From Symbiodinium natans (Eukaryota; Sar; Dinophyceae; Suessiales; Symbiodiniaceae), in contig CAJNDS010002329.1 in assembly GCA_905221605.1 (NCBI GenBank), positions 197,501 through 261,500 of the forward strand: a stretch of 64,000 nt of DNA, given 5' to 3'. Positions 1-12,920 of the stretch are shown one piece after another (the first letter of the stretch is position 1; the number at the start of each line of letters is the position of its first letter). Position numbers and translations under genes: made by a program. The notes beneath the pieces are model-generated. The model saw only the letters and a list, made by a program, of their open reading frames with translations, searched no databases and had not been told where the DNA came from.

Positions 1-2464
1 AGCATGCGCCACACCTTGATGCCAAAATTGGATCTACAGATGCTTTAGTTGTGTTTTTTGTGGGGGTGCCAGGGATTGCAGATGGCCGACCTGGATGGTC
101 CAAGGAGCTGTGACAATGAGACGAGGCAAAATTATTCCTTCAAGGGTGCCCGAGTTTGTCCGTTGTGTGTCGAAAGCACTTCGAAAGTGCACGTGCAGGC
201 AGGGGCGCGTGCGCGCAGATAAGAAAAATGCTGCAATGACAGTAGTGAAACCATGATGATGCAACAGGAGCTTCATCGCTCCACTCAGCATGCGGCGTCG
301 GACATGCTATCTTTGCAGCTGCGAGGACTGATAGTTCCAAGTCGTGCAGATGACATGCCCGAACAGGCCTGGTTTCAGAATTGGCCGCACATCCTGTGTC
401 AAGGAGTTGCTCTTTGCCAGAATGGTGTTTCCCACCAGCAGTCCTGCTTCTGAAAAGAAGCGATGGACAAGCTAACCGAGCTGCCGTGATTATGTGGGCA
501 TGCAAACACACAACGTGACCAGCCATTGCAAGTCACACAAGACTTTGTCCGGAAAAGTGCTGTCCTGTCAAGGTTGCGTAAAGCAGCGGACTGAAAATGC
601 CACCGAGAATGCTCAAAGATGCGACTTTCTTGGCCAAAGCCGCCATTACAGCCTGACGCAACGGAGCTGCGAGCTAAATGATTGGGTTAGGACCAGTAGG
701 AGCCTTTGCATCTGGGTCTGTAAATACTCTCTAAGCCGTTACCTGAGCACTGGCCCTCACTACCCCAATCGTAGTTTCGGGTGACTCAACTACACGACAG
801 TCAAAATTTCTGTAACCATGCACGACTATCCCATCCAGCTTCAAGACGTGCCGAATCAACCCGGCAAAGGCTGCGGAGTCTCGGAGCAGCTGAGTAACAA
901 CGAATGCCGTACCCGGAAGTCTCTCTCCGATGAATTCAGCCGCGCTCCGTCCTCGGCCTTGCAAGGCGAGATGGACAGATGCCCCAGTGCTCAAAAGTCG
1001 AAACGCCGCACATGTAGCAATGGAGTCCTGCCATGGCCACGACTCCCCTGTGTGGAGACCTCGAAGCCTCCAGGGTCCGCAGGCGCTTTTTGGTCAGTTT
1101 CGGGGACTGACATGCTATTAACATGCTGCTACCCTCTGAAGCATGTTGCATCTGGAAGTCAAGGTACACAAGGGGCAGAAAAGTTCCGTGAATGGTGGCA
1201 TGCCACCAGAGATGCCACCAGAAGCAGACGTCTCCTCGGGCCAAAGTGGAACCGTTGAGCCATGCCGACTTCAGAGTAGTCGTCTAATGACTACAGTCAT
1301 GATGACTAATGATGACTGCTAGTGTATACGGGCATATACGCTGCCGGCTGCTTGCGAAAGCATCCTTGCACATGCTGTTGTTTTGTCAAATGTAGCTATC
1401 ACAATATATCACATGCATGCAAGCCTTTGAGCCAGCAGTTTCACATTGAACTGAGAAGGTTCTAATGATTCATATGACTTGACAGCAGATTGAGAATTGA
1501 GAACTTCGACAGATCCTCTCCAGAAGCTGTTGTTTTGTGTCAGTGGTGGTTTATGGACGCGCTTCTCAGAAGAGTTTGCCCGCCACCACTGGTGGGTGTA
1601 AACGGCACCTGCGCAATACAGCGTGTAGGCGCATCTCGTGGCAGGAGCATGCGATCGTGGGACCTTGTCAACTTCTGCTATGACACCCGAGGAATCGTAG
1701 ATGGAAGCACGCATGTAGAAGGCGTCCTTCCAAGCAGAGATATGTAAGTCATGGGCATTAGAAGTGCAAACAGGTTCTGACAGTTTAAGGAAGCAGCAGC
1801 CAATGCTGGGCAGTCCACTGTCTAACCATGCGAGAAAGGCGATTTCTATAGTTCCAGACCACGCCCAACGAGGGTCTTTTTCTGCCATTCTGTCAAAGGG
1901 TCGAGGAATGCGGTATGTGGATGTAGACCTTTCGGGTTTAACACTTTACAAGAACCAGTGCCCGAGGCCAGGTATCACACAGAGATAGAATGGGCGGCAG
2001 AGCCTACTTAAAGTATATGAAGCTGTGACAAATTTCGAATTTTGCGACCGGCCCAGAGTGGCACAAGAGAGGACCAGCGACGCACAGGCCGTAGCCTGAT
2101 GGTGAGGGTCCCAATTCCCGGCCTGTTTAAGCGTGTGCCTTCCTTTCCCACTGCAGCTTTCCATTGATTCAGGGCAATGCATCTCCCAACGAGGTCTGAG
2201 AAAAGAATTTGACAGGCCTGCCTTCATGCCGCAATTCTTAAAATTGCCTATGTATCCATGGAGCTGCTTGTGGACCACGAGTTTTCTGCAAAAGCCGTGT
2301 GCCCTTCACAGAAAAAGCACCTCTGCTTGTTCTCGTCATCTTCAGGTTGCACATGACGGCCATGGCTTTCCCAGCCTTTTCTTTCTTTGCTTTGCTTTTA
2401 AGTGTTTGCCGCCGCCATGGGCGCTCATGGCGTCGGCTCGGAGCTCTTGCCTTCGAGCTAGCAG
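1..2464. other. No supported gene; unique-looking noncoding DNA
   Basis: Short open frames occur on both strands but none resembles a known family, none is supported by splice sites and reading phase, and none is longer than about 160 codons. I see no RNA gene and no obvious repeat here. It is probably intergenic or intronic DNA. Confidence 0.5.
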
Positions 2465-2550
2465 GTAACGATGAACAACAATGAACAACAATGAACAACA
2501 ATGAACAACAATGAACAACAATGAGCAACAATCAACAACAATGAACAACC
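2465..2550. repeat. 10-bp tandem repeat (atgaacaaca)
   Basis: About eight head-to-tail copies of a 10-bp unit reading atgaacaaca, the last ones with single changes (atgagcaaca, atcaacaaca). The repeat has no stop codon on the minus strand, so it creates artificial hydrophobic reading frames there. A simple minisatellite in noncoding DNA. Confidence 0.9.
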
Positions 2551-3359
2551 GCAAGAACAGGCATGGCACCCGCAAACCACGAAGGAGTGTGGCAACAGAG
2601 TGAGCGTATCGACAGTCAATACAAATTCATGTGAGATCTGTAAGCCAAGGCACCTTGCCATCCTGTGCAGCTACCTTGAGCCCCACCGCTTGACTAAGCT
2701 GCAGTCCCAACTCCAATACCTGCACAGAGAAATGCACAGCTTGACCGACTTGCCTCATCCGACTGTGCTGCGTTGTGCTTGGGGATGTTTGAGCTAATAA
2801 TACGGCCATTGCCTCCAGCGCCCTCTCTGGCCCCGAGCAGCTGGGCTCGACTTCCGCCCCTCGAGAACTCATGCGACAAGCATACGCGTACTGAAGCAGT
2901 GTAGCATTGTGCATCATTGTGCCATTATGCATCGGGTTTGCACAAATGGGCCTCCACTCGTGCGCCCTGCTGCTGCAGCGAGAAAGGATGTCAAGCCTGC
3001 ACGAGGTGTGTGTATTCTGCACTGGAAGTTTCTCATTCTCGGAGGTCTAAGGAAGAGTCGCTGCCACCGCTCAGCAGCACGGAGACGATCCTCTTGAGCA
3101 CTTCGGAGCACTTCAGGGCATTTCGCTAAGAAGATGCGGACGCCACGTGTGATGTGGTGCGATGCTCCTGCGCGGTGCCACCTTGCACTTGGGCCTTGGT
3201 CCGTCTCAATTTCAACACCTCCCTTACTCTTTTGCCTCCAGACAGAACTTGATTCATCGCTGTCGCTCCTCGGCAAAGACCGGGCCGGCAAAGCCTCGCA
3301 AGAAATGCTCCAGGCCACGGAGGTGGGCCTGCCAGCGGTCAATAACCATGGTGAACCAT
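2551..3359. other. No supported gene
   Basis: Overlapping minus frames of 131 and 142 codons cover 2627-3342. Their composition is not distinctive and I find no matching splice pattern or family. An exon at about 2990-3340 on the minus strand cannot be excluded. Confidence 0.35.
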
Positions 3360-3448
3360 GCTAAGCTGCTAAGCATTGCTAGGCATTGCTGGGCATTGCT
3401 GGGCATTGCTGGGCATTGCTACGCATTGCTACGCATTGCTCAGCCCAT
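3360..3448. repeat. 10-bp tandem repeat (gcattgctgg)
   Basis: About eight copies of a 10-bp unit close to gcattgctgg, drifting to gcattgctac and gctaagcatt at the ends. It has the same unit length as the array at 2465 but an unrelated sequence. Confidence 0.9.
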
Positions 3449-6400
3449 GGCAGGGTTGTAGTGCAGCAGCCGATAGATGCCGGACAAGCGTCGTGTGGTC
3501 TCTGAACTGCGGACCTCGCTGTCCAGATGTGTCCAATACATTTTCTACATGCACAATAACGCTCGTATCATTCAGCAAGTCAAGACTCCGGCACAGGAGT
3601 CGTGAAGTATCCTGGCCTCACGCGAGTACGGCAAGAAGTTCCGCCATTCTTTGCAATGATCCTTTGCAAATGTGTTGAAGGACCTGGATTGCTGCCGTCG
3701 CAAAATCCAGTCCACGAAAGGCTGTCAGGAAGCCGGTGACCTCATTAGCGTTGGCAGGCCGGCTCGTACGAGTCAGTTCCACATTGCTCTGGACTCTAGA
3801 TTCCTCCATCAGATTGCTCCATCAAAACAGAACCAGGTTCCTTTTGAGGCTAATGGCTTGCTGCTGTGGAAAAGGTAAATACTGCGGTTGCAAGGATCAG
3901 TCAAGGACCACACGCCACCCATGGGCCGCAGGGCTTGCAGAAACTGCGCCTTGCATGGTGCATCGAGGCTAATCACATATCGTCCTGCAGCTCACCACAC
4001 CCACAGTCGGATACGTTTATAAATGTATAAACCCTCATTGCAGAGTTCGATTCGGGCTTCGCAGAATCAACCTGTATTAATATACCTATACATATCCATA
4101 TATATATATATACATATGTATATGCTATGCCCCTTGAACGACCATAAACATCCAGATTCGCGGCCTCACCACAAGCCAACTCGAAAAACAACTGTTGGGT
4201 AGCCTTGGGGCTTAAGACTGTTGAGCGTGAGTCGTGACGGAAAAATGTCAGCCTCTCTCCCTACGCAACAACCCACAACGCTATGTGTAAGCCCCGGGGA
4301 TGAACTTGGAATACTGTGGGCAAATGTCCATTCACTCTTCTCAGAACCTCCCCAAGACCTAATAGTAGTGACTCGCAAGGATCTCGTTTTCATTCTCAAA
4401 GTTGCCCAAAGGTCTCCCCACGTAGTTGTCATTTCTCAGGGGCAAGGCTCAGTAACTCGTCTCCAAACTCACAAGCAATCAAATCATAAACCCCGCCTTC
4501 CCAACGATTCCACAGAGTGATATGGCTGTCGAGAATACTGATAACGAATATCCACATAATCTTTGGCCTTTCTCAGGGAAAACCCTTTCTCTTGCGCAAG
4601 GGCGGGGGGCGGGTGTGTTCAGCTTCAGTTTCCATTTATGGAGAGCGGAGAGACAATTTGTCCATCCAGGGAGAAGGTGGGCGGGGGGTGGGGGGGGGTG
4701 CTTCGGTTAAAGTTGATTTTTCCCAAAGAGGGGGGTTCCGTTTCCGTTTCTGCTTCGGGGAGAGAGACAGAGAGAGAGAGGAGTCCGTTCCCAGAACGGT
4801 GGGGGAGTTTCCGTGTCGATTCTTTTTGCAGGGGCAATGGTTCAGTTTCCATCTCAGTCTATGAGTGTGTCAACAGTCAACAACAAACATGGGAAAGCCG
4901 ACAATGTCTTTCCAAGCCCTATCGGCAATTTTGACAACATGATTCTAAACTTCCTCTGTGGTTCTTACGAATGCAACAAAATCCAGCCAATCAGGGCAGG
5001 GCAAGACGTGCCGGCGTCAACTCAGGCTCTTTCCTTTGCTGCTGACATACGAAATCACGCGTCATCTGCTGTGGCAATTGCTGTGGATGCTGATGGCCGC
5101 AGGACTCTAGGGCAGCTGCGCTGGGTTCTTGCTACCGTGATTGATGGTGGCCTTCAACCTCTGTCAAAGCACAAGGCCAGGCCAGCCAAGGCCGCGCAAC
5201 AGATCGCAACAAACTTTCTCTGGCCCACGAGCAGGACTGTATTTACTGTACAGCTCATGCACATTCATGCACCACACCGACTCCTCACTGACCCTTGGCT
5301 GGGCTGGGGCTTTGTTGGGCTTGTCATCGGTCTGGTTTCTAGTTATTGGTGTTCTCTATCGTTCTCTCAAGGCAGCCCTGAAGATCTTGTTGTAAGACAG
5401 TGCTTGGCTTCACGTCCTGTTGTGAAAGGGTTTTGTACCATGTAGGGATTCGAGACATAGCATAGCAGCAATTTTGTTGGGATCCTTCGGATCCTTCAGT
5501 CCCTGGATGCTGCGAAATGCACGAAAGAGCAACCGGCCACAAGATTAAATGACTGCAGACCACAGCACAAGTTGAAATGTTACGAGCGCACAAGCACCAT
5601 CACTTGGACACCAGCAGCGTGCCGTTCTCCTCAATGGCAGAGAGTAGCCAGGCCACTTGATCCGCGAGCACCTTCTTCCAACCCCATGACTGCCATGACA
5701 TCTGCCCTCAAGTGCTGACTCTGATCGACAAGCAAAGAGACAGTGGTAAACATGGGAGAGCACTTACAAAGCGAGGGCCCCATGTGCAAAGGAAAATCCC
5801 GGCCAGGGTCCGCAACTTCACAAAACCCACATTTGTAAACTGAATGGTCCGAAGGTGAAAGGACCAACAGTATTTTCGTTCAGGTTGCGGGGCATTTGTT
5901 GACAGAACGACGCAGGCATGCCCCTCCATTTGCTTTGCAATAACCGAGCACGCTCAAGGGCGGGAAAAGTAGGGCGGGAGCAGACGAGGGGACCAGCAGA
6001 CCAGGAAAGAGCAGGACCATGAATGGAGGACCGGCAGACCTGAGCACCACCAGACCGCAAAATGCAAAAAGACAACAAATAGGAGCTCCTGTAAGAACTG
6101 AGGCGGCTCTGACTATGATGGAGGTTGCATTCTACGGAAATCAGCCAAGTAAGCTTTAGCATTTAACCTGGAAAGGCTGGGGCGTTCGGCAATCCATTTG
6201 CATCAAGCAGTCTCAGCATGGCCACAACCCATCTGCAACCAACAGTGTCAACAGCTTTCTGAAGAAGAGAAGTGGTTCACCGAATGCACCACACAATCAC
6301 CGGTCTTACTGTCAGCAGCTACTTCTGGCATGGTCCATCTGAGGCAAATCGTGCTGCACGCTGCTTGTACGAAAGATGTCGAATGCTCTTTGGTGGCGGG

Positions 6401-8081
6401 TGAATACCACCAGGACATTCGCCCGACACCTTTAACATCTTGAATGAATTGCGGCGTGAAGAAGCTGCAAAGCAGACACCGCGGCCCCAACCCGCCACAG
6501 CCGAGAAGGCTCTGCACCCCTGTAGTGCCGGTCACTCCAGCGCCTCGCATCGAAGCTTGAGCTTCTTGAGCTTCATTGGGCTCAAAAAAGCACTGGGGTC
6601 ATCTTACCTGTCACGAGTTCAATCTGAGGTCCCTGCACAAGGGTTTCTGCAACTGTGTACAGCCCTTCCAGGTGCTCAACCTCCAAGTTCCCACGTGTTG
6701 GCTGCTCTCGGCTGTGTGCTCCGACGTGGTCGTGAGGGGATGGGAAACTTCGAGATTTAAGGTCTACGGGGACTTCGCTGGTTCTGCTTTCGGGAACGTG
6801 GGAGGTCAAAGGGTGCCCCAATCGACGCTAGCCTTCCGCGCTGTGTTTTTTGCATTTTGCTTGGGCATAAAGTCATAAAGCCTGGGGAAGCGCGGAGGGG
6901 AGAGCCCGGAAGGTCCCAGTCCCTCGCTCAGGAGTCTGACACTGTACTGACCCTGAAAGACATGGCGGCACTAAGTCAGACGCCCAAACTTGAGAAGGCA
7001 CATCAAGCAACCAAACATCATCCAGCTCAAACTGCAGGCACACCCGGCAGAAGCCTCATGCTTCACTAACCACCCGATCTCTGCCAGGGCTTCGATGACG
7101 GACACGCGCTTGATTCGCGCCTTTTCTAGAGCCTGGCAAAGGTCAAGCTCTGACTCAAAACTGCCAGTGGAATGACATCAGATGCAACTGCTGACGGTTT
7201 CGAATCATCGTCTGAAGGTACCGCTCAAGCAAGACTCAAGCCTAGCTCACGCTTTGGATCACCCTACTTACAGCGCATCCGTCTCGGAGCTTACGGGGCT
7301 CATGGCTTGACTTCAGAGCAGTGCAAGTTTGCAATGGCATGTCCTGCAATTCGCAGCCATCGGTAAACGAAGAATTCCGCAATATCAAAACTTGACAAAA
7401 CAAGAAAATCTCGACTTAGCATGATCAGCCTGATGCTGATCATCCACATGCAATGTGAACCCGGCGTGAGGCGTCGCAGCACCCAATTACACAGGCTGGG
7501 CTTGGATTTCAATTGAGTACCTCTCTGCATCATTTGCTACTTTGCAACCCCCTCGACCGGCCCGATCAGGACAAGGACAAGATACAGCCCACCCAAGACA
7601 AGCAACACCCAATGCCCATCTCACTTTGACGTGGTCACAGAATCACTCTCTGTCCAAAGCAGGCTGCTGGTGGCATCCATTGTAAGATTTTGAGCACCGC
7701 CACTCGCAGACCGAGTCAATGAATCACACCCCTGTGGAATCAGATCCCCGCTAGCTTGGCTTTCTTGCGAACGTGCAGTACCGAGGCTTGCACGCCTGGA
7801 AACTGAGTCTTCGAGAGTCCATGATTTTCACAGATTTAATACTGCAACACATGCGAGTTGCACGCTGCTGCAGCGATGGTGAATGCTGAATCCCACTCTT
7901 GCAACGGCCCACTTCTGCATGGCTAGAAACGCCATGAAATGCTGTGAAGTCATGAACGGTTTTTCCCAGCCCTGCCCAAGGCAAGTGAGCAAGGTAGGTA
8001 GTTCAGATGTAAACTCGGCGTGCAGTCACTCAAATCCGTTCATTGCTTCAAGATTCAAAACTTAAGAACATGCTTAATTTG
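3449..8081. other. No supported gene; AT and G-rich tracts
   Basis: Contains a short TA-rich stretch near 4080-4122 (tatatatata core) and a strongly G-rich, purine-rich stretch at about 4600-4810 with runs of five to nine G that could form G-quadruplexes on the plus strand. Open frames, including one of 210 codons at 4813-5445 on the plus strand, show no recognisable domain or splice structure. Confidence 0.45.
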
Positions 8082-8116
8082 TTCCCCAGATAGCTTTAGC
8101 TATGAGGGGTTCTAGC
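8082..8116. repeat. Array-leader module, copy 1
   Basis: This segment reads ttccccagatagctttagc, then ends in ggggttctagc. A near copy lies at 8753-8793. Each copy sits directly at the left edge of a different tandem array. The segment contains inverted tagct/agcta pieces, which hints at the end of a small inverted-repeat element. Function is unknown. Confidence 0.6.
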
Positions 8117-8510
8117 TAAATAGGGCCTTTCGCGTCCGCAGCCGGCGCAGCGGGCGCAGCGGCATGCAGCAATGCAGGTGGCATGCAGGAGGGGGTGCTG
8201 GTGGCATGTAGGTGGGGCAGTAGGCGTCTGCGTCCGGTCGAGGGGGCGCAGAGGCATGCAAGCATAGAGGTGCAGGCATGTAGGCATGCAGGTGGCATGC
8301 AGGAGGGGTGCAGGCGGCAGTAGCGGTGTCCGCGGCCGGTGGAGGGAGCAGCGGCATGCAGGCGTGCAGCAATGTGGGGGCAAGTGGCATGCAGGAGGGG
8401 AGGTGGCACGCAAGAGGGGGTGCAGGTGGCATGTAGGCGGGGCAGTAGGGAGTGCGGCGTCCGCGGCTAGTGGAGTTGGCGCAGGGGCAGGCAGGCATGC
8501 AGGCATGTAC
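8117..8510. repeat. GC-rich minisatellite built on gcatgcagg
   Basis: Irregular tandem array of units such as ggcatgcagg, gtggcatgtaggtgggg and a longer block containing gcgtccgcggc. The longer block recurs about every 110-140 bp, for example near 8225, 8325 and 8460. It lacks stops on the minus strand over roughly 130 codons in two frames, giving low-complexity Cys/His/Pro/Ala peptides. I treat these as products of the repeat, not as a gene. Confidence 0.85.
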
Positions 8511-8752
8511 TGAGTCGACCGAAATTTTTACAGCACGTTGGCAGGCTTTATGGTGACTTATAGGCTGTTATTGGAAGTTATTAGAAATTAAGTAAAGTTA
8601 ACTTATGGGTCGTTACACGTATTTACAAACTTCTGATATCTTTCCAGCTAACTTACTATAGGTTCCACTAACTTCCCTTATCTTTTTCGCTTGTTTTCAC
8701 GTCGAGACTGTGACATTTCTTGTGGCAGAAGTGGCTGCCGCCGCTACATTTT
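8511..8752. other. AT-richer spacer between two arrays
   Basis: Unique-looking sequence with loosely repeated ttattagaaatta and taacttatgg motifs. No open frame of note. Confidence 0.5.
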
Positions 8753-8793
8753 TTCCCCAGATAGCTTTAGGCCTTAGCTATTAGGGTTCTAGC
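8753..8793. repeat. Array-leader module, copy 2
   Basis: Near copy of 8082-8116 with a six-base insertion. The inserted form contains gctttaggccttagc, an almost perfect palindrome, and then attagggttctagc. The large minisatellite starts immediately to the right. Confidence 0.6.
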
Positions 8794-10386
8794 GAGACCC
8801 TTTTGGGACAAACTTGAAACCCTGATCCGGGCCAAGAGACCCTTGGGCCAAACTTGAAACCCTGATCCGGGCCAAGAGACATTCCAAGAGACCTTCTTGG
8901 GCCAAACTTGAAACCCTGATCCGGGCCAAGAGACCCTTGGGCCAAACTTGAAACCCTGATCCGGGCCAAGAGGCCCTCTTGGGCCAAATTTGAAACCCTG
9001 TTCGGGCCAAGAGAGCCTCAAAGAGACCCTCTGGGGCCAAACTTGAAACCCTGATCCGGGCCAAGAAACATTCCAAGAGACCTTCGTGGGCCAAACTTGA
9101 AACCCTGATCCGGGCCATGGCCCAAACTTGAAACCCTGATCCGGGCCAAGAGGCCCCCTTGGGCCAAATTTGAAACCCTGATCCCCGGCCAAGAGACCGC
9201 CCGAAAGACCCGCCTTAGGCCAAACTTGAACCCCTGATCCTTGCCAAAAGACCCTGCAAGAGATCCTCTTGGGCCAAACTTGAAACCCTGATCCGGGCCA
9301 AGAGACCTCCTTCACCCAAACTTGAAACCTTAATCCGGGCCAAGAGACCCTCCAAGAGACCCTCTTGGGCCAAACTTGAAACCCTGATCCGGGTCAGGAG
9401 GCTTATTTTGGGCCAAACTGGGCCAAGGACCCGCCAAGAGACCCTTTCGGCCCCAACTTGAAACCTTGATCCGGGCCAAGAGACCCTTCAAAAGACCCTC
9501 TTGGGCCAAACTTGAAACTTGATCCGGGCCAAGAGACCCTTCAAAAGACCCTCTTGGGCCAAACTTGAAACTTGATCCGGGCCAAGAGACCCCCTTGGGC
9601 CAAACTTGAAACCCTGATCCGGGCCAAGACACCTCTTTGGGCCAAAATTGAAACCCTGATCCGGGCCAAGAAACCCTCCAAGAGACCCTCTTGGGCCAAA
9701 CTTGAAATCCTGAGCCGGGACAAGAGACCCTCCAAGAGACTTTCTTGGGCCGAGCTTGAAACCCTCATCCGGGCCAAGACACCCTCCAAGAGACCTTTTT
9801 TAAGAGATCTTTTTTGGGCCAAACTGAAACCCTGACCCGGTCCAAAAGACCCGCCAAGAGACCCTCTTGGGCTTAAGTTGAAACCCTGATCCGGGCCAAG
9901 AAACCCCCTTGGGCCAAACTTGAACCTTGATCTGGGCCAAGAGACCCAAACTTGAAACCCTGATTCGGGCCAAAAGACCTTCAAGAGACCCTCTTGGGCC
10001 AAACTTGAAACCCTGATCCGGGCCAAGAGACCATCTTGGGCCAAACTTGAAACCCTGATCCGGGCCAAGCGACCCGCTTGGGCCAAACCTGAAACCCTGA
10101 TCTGGGCCAAGAGACTATCCAAACGACCCTCTTGGGCCAAACTTGAAACCTTGATCCGGGCCAAGTGACCCTCCAAGAGACCTTCTTGGGGCAAACTTGA
10201 AACCCTGATCCGGACCAAGAGACCCTCCAAGAGACCCTCTTGGGCCAAACTTGAAACCCTGATCTGGGCCAAAAGACCATCTTGGGCCAAACTTGAAACC
10301 TGATCCGTGCCAAGAGACCCTCTTGGGCCAAACTTGAAACCTTGATCCGGGCCAAGAGACCCTCCAAGAGACCTTTTTGGGCCATT
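8794..10386 (-). repeat. 1.6-kb minisatellite, 40/54-bp units, open in minus frames
   Basis: About 35 copies of a unit whose core is ttgggccaaacttgaaaccc followed by tgatccgggccaagagaccc (40 bp). Many copies carry an extra 14 bp that repeats ccaagagaccctc, giving 54 bp. The unit has no stop codon in the minus frames, so long frames of 182, 109, 298 and 180 codons cross it. They encode Gly-Phe-Lys-Phe-Gly-Pro, Arg-Val-Ser-Ser-Leu-Ala-Gln or Gly-Phe-Gln-Val-Trp-Pro repeats depending on frame. The 40-bp units shift frame and the 54-bp units keep it. Because several frames stay open equally well, this looks like DNA-level repeat structure and not a selected protein, although transcription cannot be excluded. 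Confidence 0.9.
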
Positions 10387-10719
10387 GTAGAAGTCTTTTG
10401 ATTCAACAACGCCAAAACATGTGAAGCGCAGTGCCACAACAGAGAGGGGAAATTTCTATTTATTCTCAGAGAGCCTTTCCAGCTTTCTGGGGTCTTCGCC
10501 GGTGTGATTTTGTTTTTATCCAAAACAGTCGGATGAAAGCTGCCGCTGCCTCGTGCTGTCGAAGTAGTTGGGCAAGGTTCACTTTCTCAAACTTGTCGAG
10601 GAAGTTCTCGACTCCCCCAACCTTCGCATAGAATGGCCAGATCGCGTGCTAGAGGTCCGCAGAGCAACCAACAGTCCCTCTATTCCCTAACTCCTTTCGC
10701 TACCCCTCGTGTATTTCAC

Positions 10720-11209
10720 CTTTGTGGCTTCGCAGTTCCCGCGGGTCCTCCTTCAAGCGCTTCACGAGGCGCTGGCGCTGCCTTGCAAATCTTGCAGATA
10801 TCGCACTGCCCAGCTCTGCACCGTGCTGGGCCTCAGCGTCAGATCGTCGCCTCTTCGCTTCCTCGGTTTCAGAGGCGTAAGGTCTACAGGCCAAGCACTT
10901 CACAACGCACCATGTCTGAAGCCTTTCTTCCAGGTGAGAATGCAACAAGTCCTGCCAGTCAGTAAAGACTCGACTGCACATGCCACCACATTCACAACAG
11001 CATCAGCACCTCCAGCTTCTCAGCATCATGAACCGCCAGCCACCAGTCCTTCCAGTAAGACTGAGAGGACTTGAACTGCGCCAGGGGTCTTGAATGGTCT
11101 TGACAAAGCCGGAAAAACAAAAAATCTGAATCTATCCCCACTTTGATGCAGTCCTTCGAAGTGAGCTCGTTGAGCTTCCGCCGTATGACAGCGAGGCCTT
11201 GCTTCACAT
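10720..11209 (-). CDS. Unrecognised charged protein, partial multi-exon gene
   Basis: Four minus-strand exons can be chained: 11154-11209, 11010-11060, 10923-10951 and 10720-10883. The last three join in phase. Donors are GA, GT, GC and GT in that order, and all acceptors are AG. The chain reads SYWKDWWLAVHDAEKLE, then DLLHSHLEER, then PYASETEEAKRRRSD, and ends in LVKRLKEDPREL. The last exon is rich in Glu, Arg and Lys and probably helical or coiled-coil. A further open segment at about 10466-10612, with VENFLDKFEKVNL, may be the terminal exon, but its phase does not fit my exon ends. The large minisatellite starts just downstream. I do not recognise a family and cannot find the start codon. 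The coherent splicing supports a real gene; function is unknown. Confidence 0.45.
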
Positions 11210-12920
11210 CTTGGCGCACAAGAAAGACTCAAGCAGCCATGCCGAAGCCTTTGCATAACTAATAACTGCAGCAAAGTAGCAGTGCAAGTCGCCCTTTAGC
11301 TTTGCAAGCTCCACCCCCTTCAGTGCGTGCCAGAAGGCATGGAAGCCACCTGCCTGTCGATTGTGTCGATTGAAGCCCATGGCTCAACAGTATGGTGGTT
11401 TTTCAGCCAGTGGCCTGCACCACTCGCTCCACGAACTCCTGCAGCATGCTATTGCGCACGCGGCCTGGGGAAGCATGACGAAAAAAACGCGAGAGACTCG
11501 GCGATAGACTGTGATGGACTGTGCACTCTGCATGTAATCAGATTATCGGACTTAGCCTGCATCCTCGCCATGTCCAAAGCAGAAATCAGGCCTCGCGAAG
11601 CGAAGGGCACCACAAACTCCACAAACTACCGGGCTTCAGACGACTGTCACCTCCAACACTTTCAACTCAGCTGCCGGCACGTCTTGGCCAGTGTCGTCAA
11701 CAGGGCGTGCAAGCCTCTGGTTGTTCTTTGGAATCTGTGGGCAGAGCATTCTCTAGCCAAGGACTCGGGGAACTTTAAATGCCTTTCTCAGTGCTGAGAC
11801 TCGCTCCCAGCTTTGCGCAGTAGGCCGATCATGCAAAGAAAATCTTGAACCTCGGAAATCTACACCGCACGACCGGCCACACTCGAAGCAAGCATAAGAG
11901 CATCTTGTGGTTCGGTAGTGCAGCTACGTCGAGGCTTCAGCCGCAACTCCATCCAGACTGTCCAGAAACCTGGGACAAAGTCATGACTTTGAAGGGAGCT
12001 CTTCGACGCAGCTTGCCAGGGCCAGGCAATTGAGGTCCACCATTCGAAGCAAGCAGGACAACAACCTGCATGCACCAATTCACCTCTCCCCACAAGAGAG
12101 ACGGGTTGTTCTGTCTTTTAGTCACTTTCCTAAGCTTCGAATAATTGTCAAGGATTTTGCAAGGAAAAACAGCGATTCAAACGAAAGGAAAAACACAGAA
12201 GGGACGAAGATATGCATGGATTTCTAGGGATTCAATAGTGGAAATGAACGCATTCATTCTATTCATGCGCTTTAATAATATGAAATCGCCTGTCAAGGAA
12301 GTGCTAGTAGCATTCGTGTTTTGCCCTAAACCCTGCAAGCACAAACGATTGAAAAGTACAGGCCCCAAGCTACTTAAAGCAACCCGAAAGATTAAAAGCG
12401 CCCACACACAAGCCAAAAGCTATCCAACAGAAATCAGGCACACAATTCAGACTACAGATGCGGGAACTACTAGGATACTGGGGCTGGAGAAAAGCCCAGC
12501 ACACAACCGCAGCGGCCTTCCTCCAGGAATCGATTTGGGATGCTGATGGGCCACCTGCAGTGTTCCGGAGGCTGAAACCCTGACGACTGATGCACTGAAA
12601 CTTGGAGGATGGCTATCATCCAGCTTGAAAGTCCTTGGACAGGGAGGAGCAACTGCTAAACTCTGAACAAACATCATCTGCAGCGCAACTTGCCAGCATG
12701 CACAGGCGAAGAAGGACGATGCTTCTGCGTAAGCCCTGCTTCGTGAAGGACATCAAGACCTGCAGCTCCACGTGCAAACCTAAACGCATGCTCGAAAAAC
12801 TATCGGTCGACTGGTGGATGCTTGCAAAGCTTTCATAAAACAACCTGCATTTGTAAATGCAAACATTGCGTAGTCATAGTGCTGCAGCAACCTCTGTCAT
12901 GATTATCTTCTTCGAATTTG
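11210..12920. other. No firmly supported gene
   Basis: Open frames on both strands up to 156 codons show no recognisable domain. A minus stretch at 12620-12840 has a protein-like composition but no confirmed splice sites. Upstream exons of the gene at 10720-11209 should lie in this interval if that gene is real. Confidence 0.35.

Noticed and set aside
8096-8513. Cys/Pro/His-rich minus-strand protein of ~136 codons
   Set aside because: Produced by the gcatgcagg minisatellite; several frames are equally open.
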